A DNA stretch of 64,000 bases from Saprospiraceae bacterium (GCA_020436835.1 JAGQWZ010000171.1:1-64000); one strand, 5' to 3'; shown: positions 35,900-47,653, numbered from the stretch's first letter. Numbers and translations: made by a program. The notes: a model not told the origin generated them from the sequence alone.

Positions 35900-36601
35900 A
35901 TGGAGTCAAGCAAAAATCAGGTTTATCTTCTAAAAATCACTGCCATTTGCTCCTTTCTTGGTGCTTTAACCACCATTCTCCTGATCTTTTTACCTGATCC
36001 GGTGGCCGGCGATTTTGAATCAAGGGCAGCATTACATGAAAATAGACTTTACCTTACGAAACTATGGATTTTATTTATCCACCCGCAGGTGAACATATTG
36101 GCCAGCTTGGGAATCGCTTACCTCCTGTTTAAAAAATATTCCTGGCAAATCATCCTGGGCACTCTATTCTTATTGATCTGGGCTTACACAGAAATGGCTC
36201 AACAATCCTTAATGATAGATGCCCTCAATCAAATCTGGAGACCCGGTTATCTGCAGGCCGAAAATGAAATATTAAAGAGCGAGTTTTCTACCTTAATTAA
36301 AGTCGCACATGGTCTGTCCGATAGTAAGTATTTTCTGGTCATCTACGGTTTTGGCATTGGTTCATTACTATACGGAGTGGCGTTCATTGGAGAAGATGGC
36401 CTGGGAAGTTGGATCGGATTCGCACTGATCTTTATTGGAATTTTAAGCCTGGCTTCATTTGGCCGGTATTACCTGGAGATGAATTTCCTGAATGGAATTG
36501 TAAATTGGACCTATCGATGGATCTATCCCCTCTTACAACCTTTGGTAAGGATTGGCATCGGAATATGGATCCTTGCTGAATCTCGTAAGTACTACTACTG
36601 A
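35900..36601 (+). CDS. Hypothetical integral membrane protein
   Basis: A 233-residue protein with about six hydrophobic segments (near residues 12-31, 53-74, 80-98, 145-165, 171-190 and 205-225). I do not recognise the family with certainty, though the layout resembles DUF4386-type proteins. It follows the lipoprotein hydrolase by 43 nt and may share its transcript. A stem-loop with a T-run follows the gene. Confidence 0.6.
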   Translation: MESSKNQVYLLKITAICSFLGALTTILLIFLPDPVAGDFESRAALHENRLYLTKLWILFIHPQVNILASLGIAYLLFKKYSWQIILGTLFLLIWAYTEMAQQSLMIDALNQIWRPGYLQAENEILKSEFSTLIKVAHGLSDSKYFLVIYGFGIGSLLYGVAFIGEDGLGSWIGFALIFIGILSLASFGRYYLEMNFLNGIVNWTYRWIYPLLQPLVRIGIGIWILAESRKYYY

Positions 36602-36636
36602 TTACAAATCCCATAATAGATAATAAATCGTATTTG

Positions 36637-36669
36637 ATCGGAATACGCTCAGGTAAAGTCCGATTTTTT
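36637..36669 (+). terminator. Likely intrinsic terminator
   Basis: Arms ATCGGA and TCCGAT enclose a loop of about 16 nt and are followed directly by TTTTT. It lies 36 nt after the stop of the membrane protein gene. Confidence 0.45.
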
Positions 36670-36718
36670 CTCAGTAAAAAAGGTGATTTTTACTGACAGA
36701 AATTAAAACATTTACGGA

Positions 36719-37183
36719 GTGAACGATAATTTTGAACTAGCACGTCAATTCAAAGAAGTATACCTGGAAGGAAAATGGGTAGTTTCAACCAATCTTAAAG
36801 CAGAATTAAGTGAAGTAAACTGGCAACAGGCTACCACTAAAATTGGGACGCTAAACACCATTGCAGCGCTTGCATTTCACCTTAGCTACTATGTTGCAGG
36901 AGTAAAGGAATTTCTTGAAGGCGGTGAACTTACCATTCGGGATAAGTACAGTTTTGATTTTGCACCAATTCAATCAGAAAATGACTGGCAGCGCTTATTG
37001 AGTAAAATGTGGAAAGATGCCAATGAATTCGTCACTGCCGTTGAAGCATTGCCCGCGGAAAAACTAAACGAGGTGTTTGTCAAGGAAGAATATGGTACCT
37101 ACGCAAGAAATATTCACGCCATAATCGAGCATTCCTATTACCATCTGGGTCAGATCGTGTTGCTCAAAAAATTATTGAAATAA
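36719..37183 (+). CDS. DinB-like metal-dependent protein
   Basis: A 154-residue four-helix protein. The three expected metal ligands of the DinB/YfiT-like fold are visible as His54 (Ala-Phe-His-Leu), His138 and His142 (Glu-His-Ser-Tyr-Tyr-His-Leu-Gly-Gln). Many members act as thiol-dependent transferases or are of unknown function; the reaction here cannot be assigned. The start is GTG at 36719. The gene converges with katG. Confidence 0.8.
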   Translation: MNDNFELARQFKEVYLEGKWVVSTNLKAELSEVNWQQATTKIGTLNTIAALAFHLSYYVAGVKEFLEGGELTIRDKYSFDFAPIQSENDWQRLLSKMWKDANEFVTAVEALPAEKLNEVFVKEEYGTYARNIHAIIEHSYYHLGQIVLLKKLLK

Positions 37184-37214
37184 AACCGGGATTATTTATC
37201 CTGGAAACCGGTAC

Positions 37215-37253
37215 CAAAACAAAAGAGGCGATCCAAATGAGTGAACCGCCTCT
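37215..37253 (-). terminator. Intrinsic terminator of katG
   Basis: On the minus strand, the stem AGAGGCG/CGCCTCT with a 16-nt loop is followed by TTTTGTTTTG. It begins about 25 nt after the katG stop codon. Confidence 0.65.
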
Positions 37254-37277
37254 ATATTGATCATTTCATAGTTGCCA

Positions 37278-39554
<2,277 letters not shown>

Positions 39555-39582
39555 TTCTTATACTTGTATAACTTTTAGTTAT

Positions 39583-40509
39583 ATGACATTACAACAACTG
39601 GAATATGTAGTCGCCCTGGATGAGCACCGGCATTATGTGAGTGCAGCAGAGCACTGTTTTGTATCACAACCTAATCTGACGATGCAGATAAAAAGGTTGG
39701 AGGAAGAACTGGGAGTCCGGATATTTGACCGGGACAAGAAGCCGCTGCAACCTACAGAAATCGGAAAAGAAGTCATCGTTCGCTCGCGTCAGATCTTAAG
39801 GGAATCGAGAAGATTAATTGAGTTTGTAAATCATGAAAAAGAGACGATTGAAGGAGAATTCAACATTGGGATCATTCCCACTCTGGCACCGTATCTGCTG
39901 CCGAAATTTCTGCCTTCATTCATCAGAGAGAACCCCCGGGTACATCTTAAGATCCAGGAATTACAGACCGCTCAAATCATCACCCAACTGGAAAACGGCA
40001 TGCTCGATATCGGTTTCCTGGTGACTCCCCTGCACCTGAATTCAATCCGGGAAATACCCCTATTTTACGAACCCTTTCTACTTTACCTCCCAAAAAATCA
40101 TCGATTTATCAAGGAAAAATTAATACTGGCCGAAGACTTGGACCCCCGGGAAGTTCTGGTCTTGGACGAAGGCCATTGCTTTAGGGATCAGGCACTCTCG
40201 ATCTGTGGAGCAAAAAAAAGCTCGTCCATTGGTTTTGATTATCAAAGTGGTTCCATAGAAGCACTAAAAAACCTGGTTCAGGAAGGGATCGGATACACCC
40301 TGGTGCCGGAACTATCAGTTATACATGAGCTGAAATCCGTCAATATCAGGAGATTTATGACTCCCGAACCAGTAAGGGAGGTAAGTCTGGTAGTACATAG
40401 TAGCTTCATAAAGGAATCTTTGATTGAAAGTCTCACAGCCTCCATTAAGGAAGTAATTCCCTTACGAATGCAGAAAAAACAAGCGATCGTAGGACTTGAG
40501 TCGAACTAG
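39583..40509 (+). CDS. oxyR: OxyR, peroxide-sensing LysR-type regulator
   Basis: A 308-residue LysR-type regulator, counted from the ATG at 39583, which fits the family start Met-Thr-Leu-Gln-Gln-Leu-Glu-Tyr; an in-frame TTG/ATA-rich upstream extension to 39496 is less likely. Residues 1-60 form the winged helix-turn-helix. The regulatory domain carries Cys199 and Cys208 separated as in Escherichia coli OxyR, with the same Cys-x-Arg-Asp-Gln-Ala pattern between them. This disulfide switch senses hydrogen peroxide. The position beside katG supports its role. Confidence 0.95.
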   Translation: MTLQQLEYVVALDEHRHYVSAAEHCFVSQPNLTMQIKRLEEELGVRIFDRDKKPLQPTEIGKEVIVRSRQILRESRRLIEFVNHEKETIEGEFNIGIIPTLAPYLLPKFLPSFIRENPRVHLKIQELQTAQIITQLENGMLDIGFLVTPLHLNSIREIPLFYEPFLLYLPKNHRFIKEKLILAEDLDPREVLVLDEGHCFRDQALSICGAKKSSSIGFDYQSGSIEALKNLVQEGIGYTLVPELSVIHELKSVNIRRFMTPEPVREVSLVVHSSFIKESLIESLTASIKEVIPLRMQKKQAIVGLESN

Positions 40510-40604
40510 AAAGGAATCTTTCGAATTGAAAACCGCTGAAAGACTAATACAGATCATTGCAATCCTTAGATATTCTTTCTAATATCTATTCCAAAAATAA
40601 TATC

Positions 40605-41393
40605 ATGGTAGTCAATGCATTCATCCTCTATGGAGCCTTAATCGGTATTTTTCTCCTTTCGGGAGTACGGATCATTTATGAATATAAGCGAGGCTTAAAA
40701 TTCCGGTTCGGAAAATACGTGGGCACAATACAACCAGGCTTTCGCTGGATTATTCCCCTGGCTGAAACCTTACAGATCGTCGATATACGAGTCATTACCA
40801 TCAACATATTGTCGCAGGAGGTCATGACGGAAGACAATGTACCCTGCAGCATTGATGGCGTCCTGTTCTTCCGAATCGATGATCCGGAAAAATCAATTCT
40901 GGAGGTAGAGGATTACAAATTTGCGATCACCCAACTGGCTCAGGCATCCCTGAGAGATGTCTGCGGTAAAGTAGAACTGGATACTATCCTCTCGAAAAGA
41001 GAGGAAATAGGAAAGAGCATCCGTGAAATCGTTGAACTTGAGACCAGTGAATGGGGTATCCTGATTAATGATGTCAAAATTAAGGATATTCAGCTACCGG
41101 AAAATATGCGACGCATGATGGCCAATCAGGCGGAAGCAGAAAGATCCAGGAGAGCCAGAATCATCCTGGCTGAAGCGGAAGATCAGGCGGCAGATAAATT
41201 ATTAGCTGCTGGTAAAAAAATAGACAACTCTCCTTCTGCCATCAAACTTAGACTTTATCAGACACTGGCTAATATAGCCTCGGAGAAAAATTCAACGATC
41301 CTGTTTCCTTTTCCTGAGGAAGTCTTACCCCGGCCTGTGAGAAGGGAAAAAGAACAATCGAACGGAACCAGCACCATTCTGGAAAAATCCTGA
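40605..41393 (+). CDS. Stomatin-like SPFH/band 7 protein (slipin)
   Basis: A 262-residue protein from the ATG at 40605. An N-terminal membrane segment (residues about 5-22) is followed by the SPFH domain, with the typical Glu-Tyr-Lys-Arg-Gly-Leu-Lys-Phe-Arg-Phe-Gly-Lys opening. The helical part carries a Gln-Ala-Glu-Ala-Glu-Arg-Ser-Arg-Arg-Ala segment. Such proteins form membrane-bound assemblies that organise microdomains or proteases. The usual NfeD partner gene is not beside it. An in-frame TTG at 40557 would add 16 residues. Confidence 0.85.
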   Translation: MVVNAFILYGALIGIFLLSGVRIIYEYKRGLKFRFGKYVGTIQPGFRWIIPLAETLQIVDIRVITINILSQEVMTEDNVPCSIDGVLFFRIDDPEKSILEVEDYKFAITQLAQASLRDVCGKVELDTILSKREEIGKSIREIVELETSEWGILINDVKIKDIQLPENMRRMMANQAEAERSRRARIILAEAEDQAADKLLAAGKKIDNSPSAIKLRLYQTLANIASEKNSTILFPFPEEVLPRPVRREKEQSNGTSTILEKS

Positions 41394-41550
41394 TCTTAAT
41401 TTTAAACTGATTTGGGCTCGTGGCTGAAGAAGGTGATTTAATCGGGGAAAATCCCGGCCACGGCGAAAAAAATGGACTACCGTCTTTTTAGATGTTAAGT
41501 AGACTACAAAGTCTTGTAGTTACCTTATTTATAGTAAATAAATATTAACG

Positions 41551-41739
41551 ATGACTTCCAATGCGAATTACAGAAGATACATTCTGCTTGCTATCACCCT
41601 CATTGCTCTTGGAGTTACTTTTTCCAACACAATGGAGAACGTTAAAACGCTGGGTACGGTTTTGATCGCAGTGGGCGGACTTTTTTTCATCATCGGTATG
41701 AATCAGAAACGAAAGGATGTCGAGGACTTTAAGAAATAA
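41551..41739 (+). CDS. Small two-segment membrane protein
   Basis: A 62-residue protein with two hydrophobic segments (about residues 11-28 and 34-50) and a charged tail ending in Lys-Lys. I do not recognise it. It converges with the sigma-factor operon, and its stop lies 7 nt from the end of the opposing gene. Confidence 0.5.
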   Translation: MTSNANYRRYILLAITLIALGVTFSNTMENVKTLGTVLIAVGGLFFIIGMNQKRKDVEDFKK

Positions 41740-41745
41740 AAAACA

Positions 41746-41967
41746 CTAATTCCTACTTGCTTCCTTTCTTTTTTCTAAGCGTGCTGCCCTAATAATGCGA
41801 TACGTATCGAATATTGCGACGATTATTAACACATAACCGAGGTAGTTTTTAAAAGTACCGATATCCTTGTCCCGGATAAGCAATGTATTCATCAAGCCCA
41901 CCAGGTAAAATCCAACGGTCCGAATTAATCTCCATTTCATCTTTTTCCAAATTAACTGATTTTCCAT
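41746..41967 (-). CDS. Small membrane protein, last gene of the sigma operon
   Basis: A 73-residue protein with two hydrophobic segments (about 16-31 and 42-58) and a basic C-terminus. It overlaps the upstream 242-residue gene by 16 nt, so the two are co-translated. Unknown family. Confidence 0.6.
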   Translation of the reverse strand: MENQLIWKKMKWRLIRTVGFYLVGLMNTLLIRDKDIGTFKNYLGYVLIIVAIFDTYRIIRAARLEKRKEASRN

Positions 41968-42680
41968 AATAAATAGAGAAATACTGCCATGCCCACCAGG
42001 CTCAAAATACTGATGATGATGAGTTTCCTGAGCTGTCTCTTCCGGTAGTCGCCAATCGCTGCTAACGAAGTGATTGGATTATCTTCTTGTAATTCAACCA
42101 GGCAGGCTTCCCACTCTCGCACCTGTGAGGTCGCCTGCCGGGCCTGACTAAAAGCACTAAGGACAAAGCTTAAGACTACCCCGGCACTGAAGACAATAAA
42201 ATCATCTGCTCGTAGATCCGGTAAGGAACCGTACTTCATATATAAGTAAAAAGTAGATCCGGAAATAAAGAAGAGCGGGGCAGAGAAAGCAATTATAAAA
42301 ACCGATCTAAAATAGATCCGGTGCAATTCCAAATGTTTCTTAATCACTGACAAAGTCTGCCCAACGTTATGCATCGTCATAAAATAACTTTCATAAATTT
42401 TCCATTCCCAAATGATCATGACACAGGAAATAACCAACAACGTTACATTGACGATTTTAATGATCTGGTTTGGAATCAGTAGGGCTAAAATTGCAAAACC
42501 CAGAGCAAGTACTACCTTAAGCATCATATCAAAGGATATACTCCTTCGATATCTACTCGTAATATCCTTTGATTCTGTACCGATAAACTTCTGCACTTCA
42601 TCTTCGGTCAGAAAAGGTTCCTCAAATCTGCCTTCATCTCTCCAGGCTTGCCTGTATTTTTCCAAATTGATGTCTTCCAT
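41952..42680 (-). CDS. Membrane protein in anti-sigma position
   Basis: A 242-residue protein. A soluble N-terminal stretch of about 45 residues (Glu- and Arg-rich) precedes four hydrophobic segments at about 51-67, 74-92, 121-145 and 161-180, and a final one near 217-238. It follows the ECF sigma gene by 3 nt. By position and by its cytoplasmic head it may be the anti-sigma factor, although no known anti-sigma motif is visible. Confidence 0.6.
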   Translation of the reverse strand: MEDINLEKYRQAWRDEGRFEEPFLTEDEVQKFIGTESKDITSRYRRSISFDMMLKVVLALGFAILALLIPNQIIKIVNVTLLVISCVMIIWEWKIYESYFMTMHNVGQTLSVIKKHLELHRIYFRSVFIIAFSAPLFFISGSTFYLYMKYGSLPDLRADDFIVFSAGVVLSFVLSAFSQARQATSQVREWEACLVELQEDNPITSLAAIGDYRKRQLRKLIIISILSLVGMAVFLYLLWKIS

Positions 42681-42683
42681 AAA

Positions 42684-43181
42684 CTATTGCAGTTTTTTGA
42701 TTAAATCAGTGAGTTTCCGTTTAATTCGCACCAAAGAAACACTGACATTCTTCTCGGACATCCCCAGAGTGGCGGACATCTCCTTATAACTTTTTTCATC
42801 CAGCCACATGAGGATAAGTGCTTTCTCCACTTTACTCAAATAGGAAATTGCCTGGTACAGTATCCGAAGGTCTTCCGAATAATCCATTGCAATAGTCGGA
42901 CTATAAATTTCTTCAGAAAACTCCCTGCCTGACGGTAGGGCCTTTCTTCTTCTCACCTTAGTGATCGCAGTATTTAACGCAACCTGATAGATCCAGGTAG
43001 AAAATTTTGACCTGCCCTTAAAAGAGGAATAGGACTTCCATAACTGAAAAATGATGTCCTGGTAGAGGTCTTCCCGGTCGAGCTTGCTATCGGCATACAC
43101 AAAACAGATCTTGTGCAGGATTCCCTGGTTTTCGCCGATTGCCCGGATGAATTCTTTTTCGACCTCTTTGCGTTTAATCAC
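42684..43181 (-). CDS. ECF RNA polymerase sigma factor
   Basis: About 165 residues from a GTG at 43181. Region 2 includes Asp-Arg-Glu-Asp-Leu-Tyr-Gln-Asp-Ile and Phe-Ser-Thr-Trp-Ile-Tyr-Gln-Val-Ala-Leu-Asn-Thr-Ala. Region 4 ends with Gly-Met-Ser-Glu-Lys-Asn-Val-Ser-Val. An ATG at 43250 would add 23 residues and overlap the upstream gene by 50 nt, so the GTG is preferred, but this is uncertain. The four-gene minus-strand operon suggests a membrane-signal-controlled sigma factor. Confidence 0.85.
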   Translation of the reverse strand: MIKRKEVEKEFIRAIGENQGILHKICFVYADSKLDREDLYQDIIFQLWKSYSSFKGRSKFSTWIYQVALNTAITKVRRRKALPSGREFSEEIYSPTIAMDYSEDLRILYQAISYLSKVEKALILMWLDEKSYKEMSATLGMSEKNVSVSLVRIKRKLTDLIKKLQ

Positions 43182-43200
43182 TGTATTTAACTTAACCGGG

Positions 43201-43470
43201 CTACGCAACCCGGGCGATGACCAGTAGTAAGAAGCATAAGAAGAGCCCAAAAGACAGACCGATCAGCGCAAAGGTTCGTGTATTTGCCGGATTAAATATA
43301 TAGTGTCGATCCTTCCTCTTCTCATTCAAAGCTACTGCCATGGTGATCCCGAGAGGAGTGGATACTGTGACGGCAAAGATAAAATCTCCTGCAAGTAGGT
43401 AAACCGATAGAATCATAATACTTGTCGACAGGATACTCCATAGGATCGTATTTTCAATTGTGTTGCTCAT
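43201..43470 (-). CDS. Small membrane protein, first gene of the sigma operon
   Basis: An 89-residue protein with three hydrophobic segments (about 9-25, 28-45 and 67-86). I do not recognise it. It starts the operon that contains the ECF sigma factor, 19 nt upstream of the likely sigma start. Confidence 0.6.
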   Translation of the reverse strand: MSNTIENTILWSILSTSIMILSVYLLAGDFIFAVTVSTPLGITMAVALNEKRKDRHYIFNPANTRTFALIGLSFGLFLCFLLLVIARVA

Positions 43471-43727
43471 GATAACTCTTTTAAATTACCGGTTGCTTTA
43501 CTTAATAAGTAACCGCTGACAGGGATTTACTACAGATTGCCATGATTTTTTTTCATTCTATCAAAAATGAACTATTCGTACATTCGACCAGGGTGAGCAC
43601 AGGCATCCTTTCAAAAGGAAACTAATGGCGGATCAAAAGCCGGGTTTGAGCAGTCAGGAAATATCTGCAATTCATGAACAGTGGTCTCGCCTTATTTTGA
43701 TATCCTGTTGTTATATTTGACTGCAAC

Positions 43728-44501
43728 ATGATGAAATTGTTTGGAAAATTCAGAGAAGAACTTATCGTTGGAAACAAAATGAGCCGATATCTGCTCTATG
43801 CCATAGGAGAAATTATCCTGGTAGTCATAGGCATTTTAATTGCACTGGCTATTGACAATTATGCAGATAATCTAAAGATCAGGGAAAAAGAACAAACCTA
43901 TCTTCAGGGGCTAAAAAATGAGTTCGAGTTCAGCCGTCAGAAATTAGAGGAACTCATATTAGTTAATAGGAATAATTACGAGGGAGCGAAAAAACTGCTC
44001 GAATATATTGAGGACATTAAGGAGCCACCAAAGGAAACAGACCTGTCTGCCCTGCTATTCAGCACCTTTGCCTCTGACATTTTTTTCAATCCCAACAATT
44101 CATTACTGGACGAAATGATAAACTCCGGAAGTTTAAAAGATATTTCCAATGGTCAACTACGCATTCAGTTGACTAACTGGATTTCAACCCTCGATGACAT
44201 CGCAAAACAGGAGACCGACCTGGCAATGCAGAGGGAAAGAGTTGTTCAATTGTTTAGAGGTAGTGCATATAGCATCAGGACGATTTTCGATCTAAGTGGA
44301 ATTTCTGTCAGCGAACTTGATCTCACCCCGGCTGATAAGCATCACAGCAATCTTTCCCTTCTCAATTCGCAGGAATTTGAAAACAACCTGCTAATATTCA
44401 TGTTAACCAGCCTGGCCACCGAAAAAAATCATTATAAACCCCTGATGGAGGATGTCAAGGAGGTCCTCCATCTTATAAACTCGGAAATAAGCGATAATTA
44501 A
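43728..44501 (+). CDS. DUF6090-type membrane-anchored protein
   Basis: A 257-residue protein. The opening (Phe-Arg-Glu-Glu-Leu-Ile..., then Ser-Arg-Tyr-Leu-Leu-Tyr-Ala-Ile-Gly-Glu-Ile-Ile-Leu-Val-Val-Ile-Gly-Ile) is the hallmark of the DUF6090 group, abundant in Bacteroidota. One membrane helix at about 20-40 is followed by a helical extracytoplasmic region. Function is unknown. It stands alone, about 230 nt before the regulator gene. Confidence 0.85.
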   Translation: MMKLFGKFREELIVGNKMSRYLLYAIGEIILVVIGILIALAIDNYADNLKIREKEQTYLQGLKNEFEFSRQKLEELILVNRNNYEGAKKLLEYIEDIKEPPKETDLSALLFSTFASDIFFNPNNSLLDEMINSGSLKDISNGQLRIQLTNWISTLDDIAKQETDLAMQRERVVQLFRGSAYSIRTIFDLSGISVSELDLTPADKHHSNLSLLNSQEFENNLLIFMLTSLATEKNHYKPLMEDVKEVLHLINSEISDN

Positions 44502-44733
44502 TCCGGCTTCGAAACACCAGAATATTCCTCAGTCAGGAGAACGATGACAAATCTGATCTATTCCAAGACCAGATAGACAGGGAAAGTTGCATCTAACTGA
44601 AAGCGCTTTTCATGCCTGAGCACACACGTTCATCTATACACAAAGATTCCACGACTCCTCATCCTTGAACGAATCTTACATTTTGACACGAATTACTATT
44701 TTTAACCTTCCTGTTTGATAATCAGATGCTTCG

Positions 44734-46527
44734 ATGACCGACTACACCATTGCTGTGCTTCCATTTGTCAACATCAGTGCCGATCCGGACAATGAGTACT
44801 TCAGCGATGGTATTACCGAAGAGATCATTAATGCGCTGGCAGGTATTGAAAATTTAAGGGTTATTTCCCGCACCTCTTCTTTCTACTTCAAAAACAAAAA
44901 GATCGCCCTCCGGGATATTGCCCGGCAATTAAAGGCAGGTATTATTCTTGAAGGAAGTGTGCGCATTGCTCACGGAATGGTCAGAATCGCGACTCAACTA
45001 ATTCATGCAGATGAAGATGTTCAGTATTGGTCGAATTCATGGGACCGGAAAATGGAGAATATTTTTGAAATACAAGATGAAATAAGTGTATTAATTGCGG
45101 AAAAAATCCGGGAACACTTCGGCCATTTTGAAATATCGGATCATCTGGTCACGAGACAGACTACCAGTGTTGATGCCTACAATTATGCTCTGAAAGCAAA
45201 ATTTCATTTCAACAAGTGGAATCCTGAAGATGTATCTACTGCTATCGATCTATTTAAAAAAGCGATCACCCTCGACAAAAATCATGCAGAGTCCTATCTG
45301 GGTCTCGCAGACGCTTATGGCTTTATGGCTACCACGCAATTCATGCCCATGCAGGAGGCATGGACCAAGGCCAGTGAATATACCCATCAGGCCTTTACAC
45401 TGGATCCGGAGAATGCCGGAGTGCACTATCAGCTCGCTAATCTTTCCTTTTTTACCGAAGCTGACTTTTCAGCTGCAACCACCCATACCCTCAAATCCTT
45501 GCAGCTAAAACCCAGTTATCCTGAAGCTCAGCAGTTTATGGGATTTTTGTACATCCTTTCCGGTGACATGGATAAAGCCCGCACTCACCTGCAATTTGCG
45601 CTGGCTATTGACCCGCTAAACGAGGAAACACTTTTCTATCAGGCCTACTATTTGTACCGGTCCCGACGTTTTTCGGAGGCGTTGATCAACCTGGATGATA
45701 GACTTAAGAAAAATTCAAAGAATATTCCAGCTATCACCATAAAGATCTATTGCCACCTCATGCTGCAGCAATACGAAGTTGTCCTCCAATTTCTCGGGCA
45801 ACTGACGGAAGATCTCGTGATAGCCCAGGAAAAGCAAGGAATCGAATGCCTGGCTCACATACTCATGGGAAACAAAATAACAGCCAGGGAAGGATTGGTA
45901 AAACTCGAAGCGGAAGCTAAGAATCCATACTCTTTTCAGGCACACTCCTATTTATTTCTAGCCTACCTTAATCTGGATCGGGTCGATGATGCTTTCCAAT
46001 GGTTGAATAAAGCCTTTGACCTAAGATCAGCGATCCTGCTTTTAACCTTTTCGGATCCGCTCGCCAAAAATGTGACAACACATTCAGACTACGCTGTATT
46101 TCATAAGAAACTCTATGGTAACACTTCTGAAAATCAGGTACTTCAGAAGAAGAAAACGGCATTGCTCGAACCGGCCATTGCCAGCCATTTGCAGCAAAAA
46201 GTGTTCAGTTATATCAAGTCAGATAAACCCTACCTCAATCCAAACCTTAGCCTCAGAAGCCTGGCAGAACAGACCGAAATTCATCCAAATCAGCTTTCCT
46301 GGCTATTAAACGAACAAATCGGTAAGAATTACAATGAATTCATCAATGAATACCGGGTAGAGCACTTCAAGGATCTGGCCTTGAATCCGGAGAACACACA
46401 TATCTCCCTGATCGGATTGGCTTTTGAGAGCGGATTCAATTCCAAGACAGTGTTTAACACCTTCTTTAAGAAACACGCCGGCATGACTCCCAGTCAGTTT
46501 GTCCGGAAACACCGTTCGAAGGCCTGA
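44734..46527 (+). CDS. FlgO-like / TPR / AraC-type hybrid regulator
   Basis: A 597-residue cytoplasmic protein. Residues about 1-135 resemble the FlgO-like/adenylate-cyclase-associated domain (Ile-Ala-Val-Leu-Pro-Phe, Phe-Ser-Asp-Gly-Ile-Thr-Glu-Glu-Ile-Ile and Leu-Glu-Gly-Ser-Val-Arg). Residues about 150-430 are tetratricopeptide repeats. Residues about 480-597 are an AraC-type double helix-turn-helix with the Phe-Glu-Ser-Gly-Phe-Asn-Ser-Lys-Thr-Val-Phe-Asn-Thr-Phe-Phe-Lys-Lys motif. The signal it senses is unknown. The MDR enzyme 133 nt downstream may be a target. Confidence 0.85.
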   Translation: MTDYTIAVLPFVNISADPDNEYFSDGITEEIINALAGIENLRVISRTSSFYFKNKKIALRDIARQLKAGIILEGSVRIAHGMVRIATQLIHADEDVQYWSNSWDRKMENIFEIQDEISVLIAEKIREHFGHFEISDHLVTRQTTSVDAYNYALKAKFHFNKWNPEDVSTAIDLFKKAITLDKNHAESYLGLADAYGFMATTQFMPMQEAWTKASEYTHQAFTLDPENAGVHYQLANLSFFTEADFSAATTHTLKSLQLKPSYPEAQQFMGFLYILSGDMDKARTHLQFALAIDPLNEETLFYQAYYLYRSRRFSEALINLDDRLKKNSKNIPAITIKIYCHLMLQQYEVVLQFLGQLTEDLVIAQEKQGIECLAHILMGNKITAREGLVKLEAEAKNPYSFQAHSYLFLAYLNLDRVDDAFQWLNKAFDLRSAILLLTFSDPLAKNVTTHSDYAVFHKKLYGNTSENQVLQKKKTALLEPAIASHLQQKVFSYIKSDKPYLNPNLSLRSLAEQTEIHPNQLSWLLNEQIGKNYNEFINEYRVEHFKDLALNPENTHISLIGLAFESGFNSKTVFNTFFKKHAGMTPSQFVRKHRSKA

Positions 46528-46660
46528 GAGGACCAAGCTCCGACAAACAAGTTCCTAATTATAATTCCGAACCTCTTCCTGCTTTTCCCGAACACCTACT
46601 CTGCCGGGATGTATTTCCTTTGTCTACGTATTCATTATTAATCAAAAAAAAAGAAGAAAA

Positions 46661-47653
46661 ATGAGAACATCGAAAATGAAAGCAGCTTACTCAAACGGAT
46701 ATGGATCACCTGCCGTACTTGAAATCCGGCAAATAGATATCCCAAAAGTGAAAGAAAATGAGGTTTTGATCAGAGTCCATGCAGCCTCCGCCACTACCGC
46801 CGATGGGATGATGCGTACCGGAAAGCCCTATTTCAGCCGTCTATTTACTGGCATTCGTCGACCGAAAAATCCCATCCCGGGAACCGGATTTGCCGGAGAG
46901 GTGATAAAAACAGGTACAAAAGTAACTGAGTTCGAAACCGGAGATCAGGTCTTTGGAGAGACTACTCTAGGATTTAGCTCGAATGCCGAATATCTAGCGA
47001 TACCTGAAACTGGTGTCATCTTGCCAAAACCGGAAAATCTGAGCTATGTGGAAGCGGCCACATTCTGTGATGGACACTTGACTTCCATGAACTTTCTTAA
47101 AGAAATCGCCAACATCCAACCCGGCCAAAAGGTATTGATCAACGGTGCATCCGGTAGTCTGGGTACTGCTGCCGTGCAATTGGCCCGGTATTTCGAAGCC
47201 GAAGTAACAGCAGTAACCAGTACCCGTAATATTGGTTTGGTTAAAGCCCTTGGAGCAGATCATGTCATCGATTACACCAGAGAAGACTTCACTAAATCTT
47301 ATGAGCGCTACGATATTATCTATGATACGATCGGCAAGAGCTCTTTTACCGCCAGTAAAAAAGTCCTATCTGAAAATGGACAATATATCTCTCCCGTGCT
47401 TAAACCCTCTATACTTTTCCATATGCTCATCACTTCCATGTTCGGAACCAAAAAAGCCAAATTTGCCGCATCGGGATTAAAATCTGATATGGAACTGAAA
47501 ACGCTGCTGTCAGAAGTAATTGAAATATACCAGCAAGGCCGGCTTAAAACTATCATTGACCGACAATTCCCTCTGGATAAAATCCGTCAGGCACATGCAT
47601 TTATCGCCAGTGGGCATAAGAAAGGAAATGTAGTGATTAACATAAGCTTCTAA
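46661..47653 (+). CDS. Second quinone oxidoreductase-like MDR enzyme
   Basis: A 330-residue medium-chain reductase without zinc-ligand cysteines. The GroES-like domain contains Thr-Ala-Asp-Gly-Met-Met-Arg-Thr-Gly, and the nucleotide fold Asn-Gly-Ala-Ser-Gly-Ser-Leu-Gly-Thr. It is clearly related to the enzyme at 22728-23678. The start is ATG at 46661; the ATG at 46676 (Met-Lys-Ala-Ala-Tyr) matches relatives equally well. The next gene follows after 9 nt, so they probably form an operon. Confidence 0.8.
   Translation: MRTSKMKAAYSNGYGSPAVLEIRQIDIPKVKENEVLIRVHAASATTADGMMRTGKPYFSRLFTGIRRPKNPIPGTGFAGEVIKTGTKVTEFETGDQVFGETTLGFSSNAEYLAIPETGVILPKPENLSYVEAATFCDGHLTSMNFLKEIANIQPGQKVLINGASGSLGTAAVQLARYFEAEVTAVTSTRNIGLVKALGADHVIDYTREDFTKSYERYDIIYDTIGKSSFTASKKVLSENGQYISPVLKPSILFHMLITSMFGTKKAKFAASGLKSDMELKTLLSEVIEIYQQGRLKTIIDRQFPLDKIRQAHAFIASGHKKGNVVINISF

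Noticed and set aside
41415-41475. Stem-loop after the SPFH gene as a terminator
   Set aside because: The CGTGGC/GCCACG stem encloses a long loop, and there is no T-run on the plus strand.
43625-43720. A 31-codon frame starting at ATG 43625 before the DUF6090-type gene
   Set aside because: Too short and without a family pattern; could be leader sequence only.
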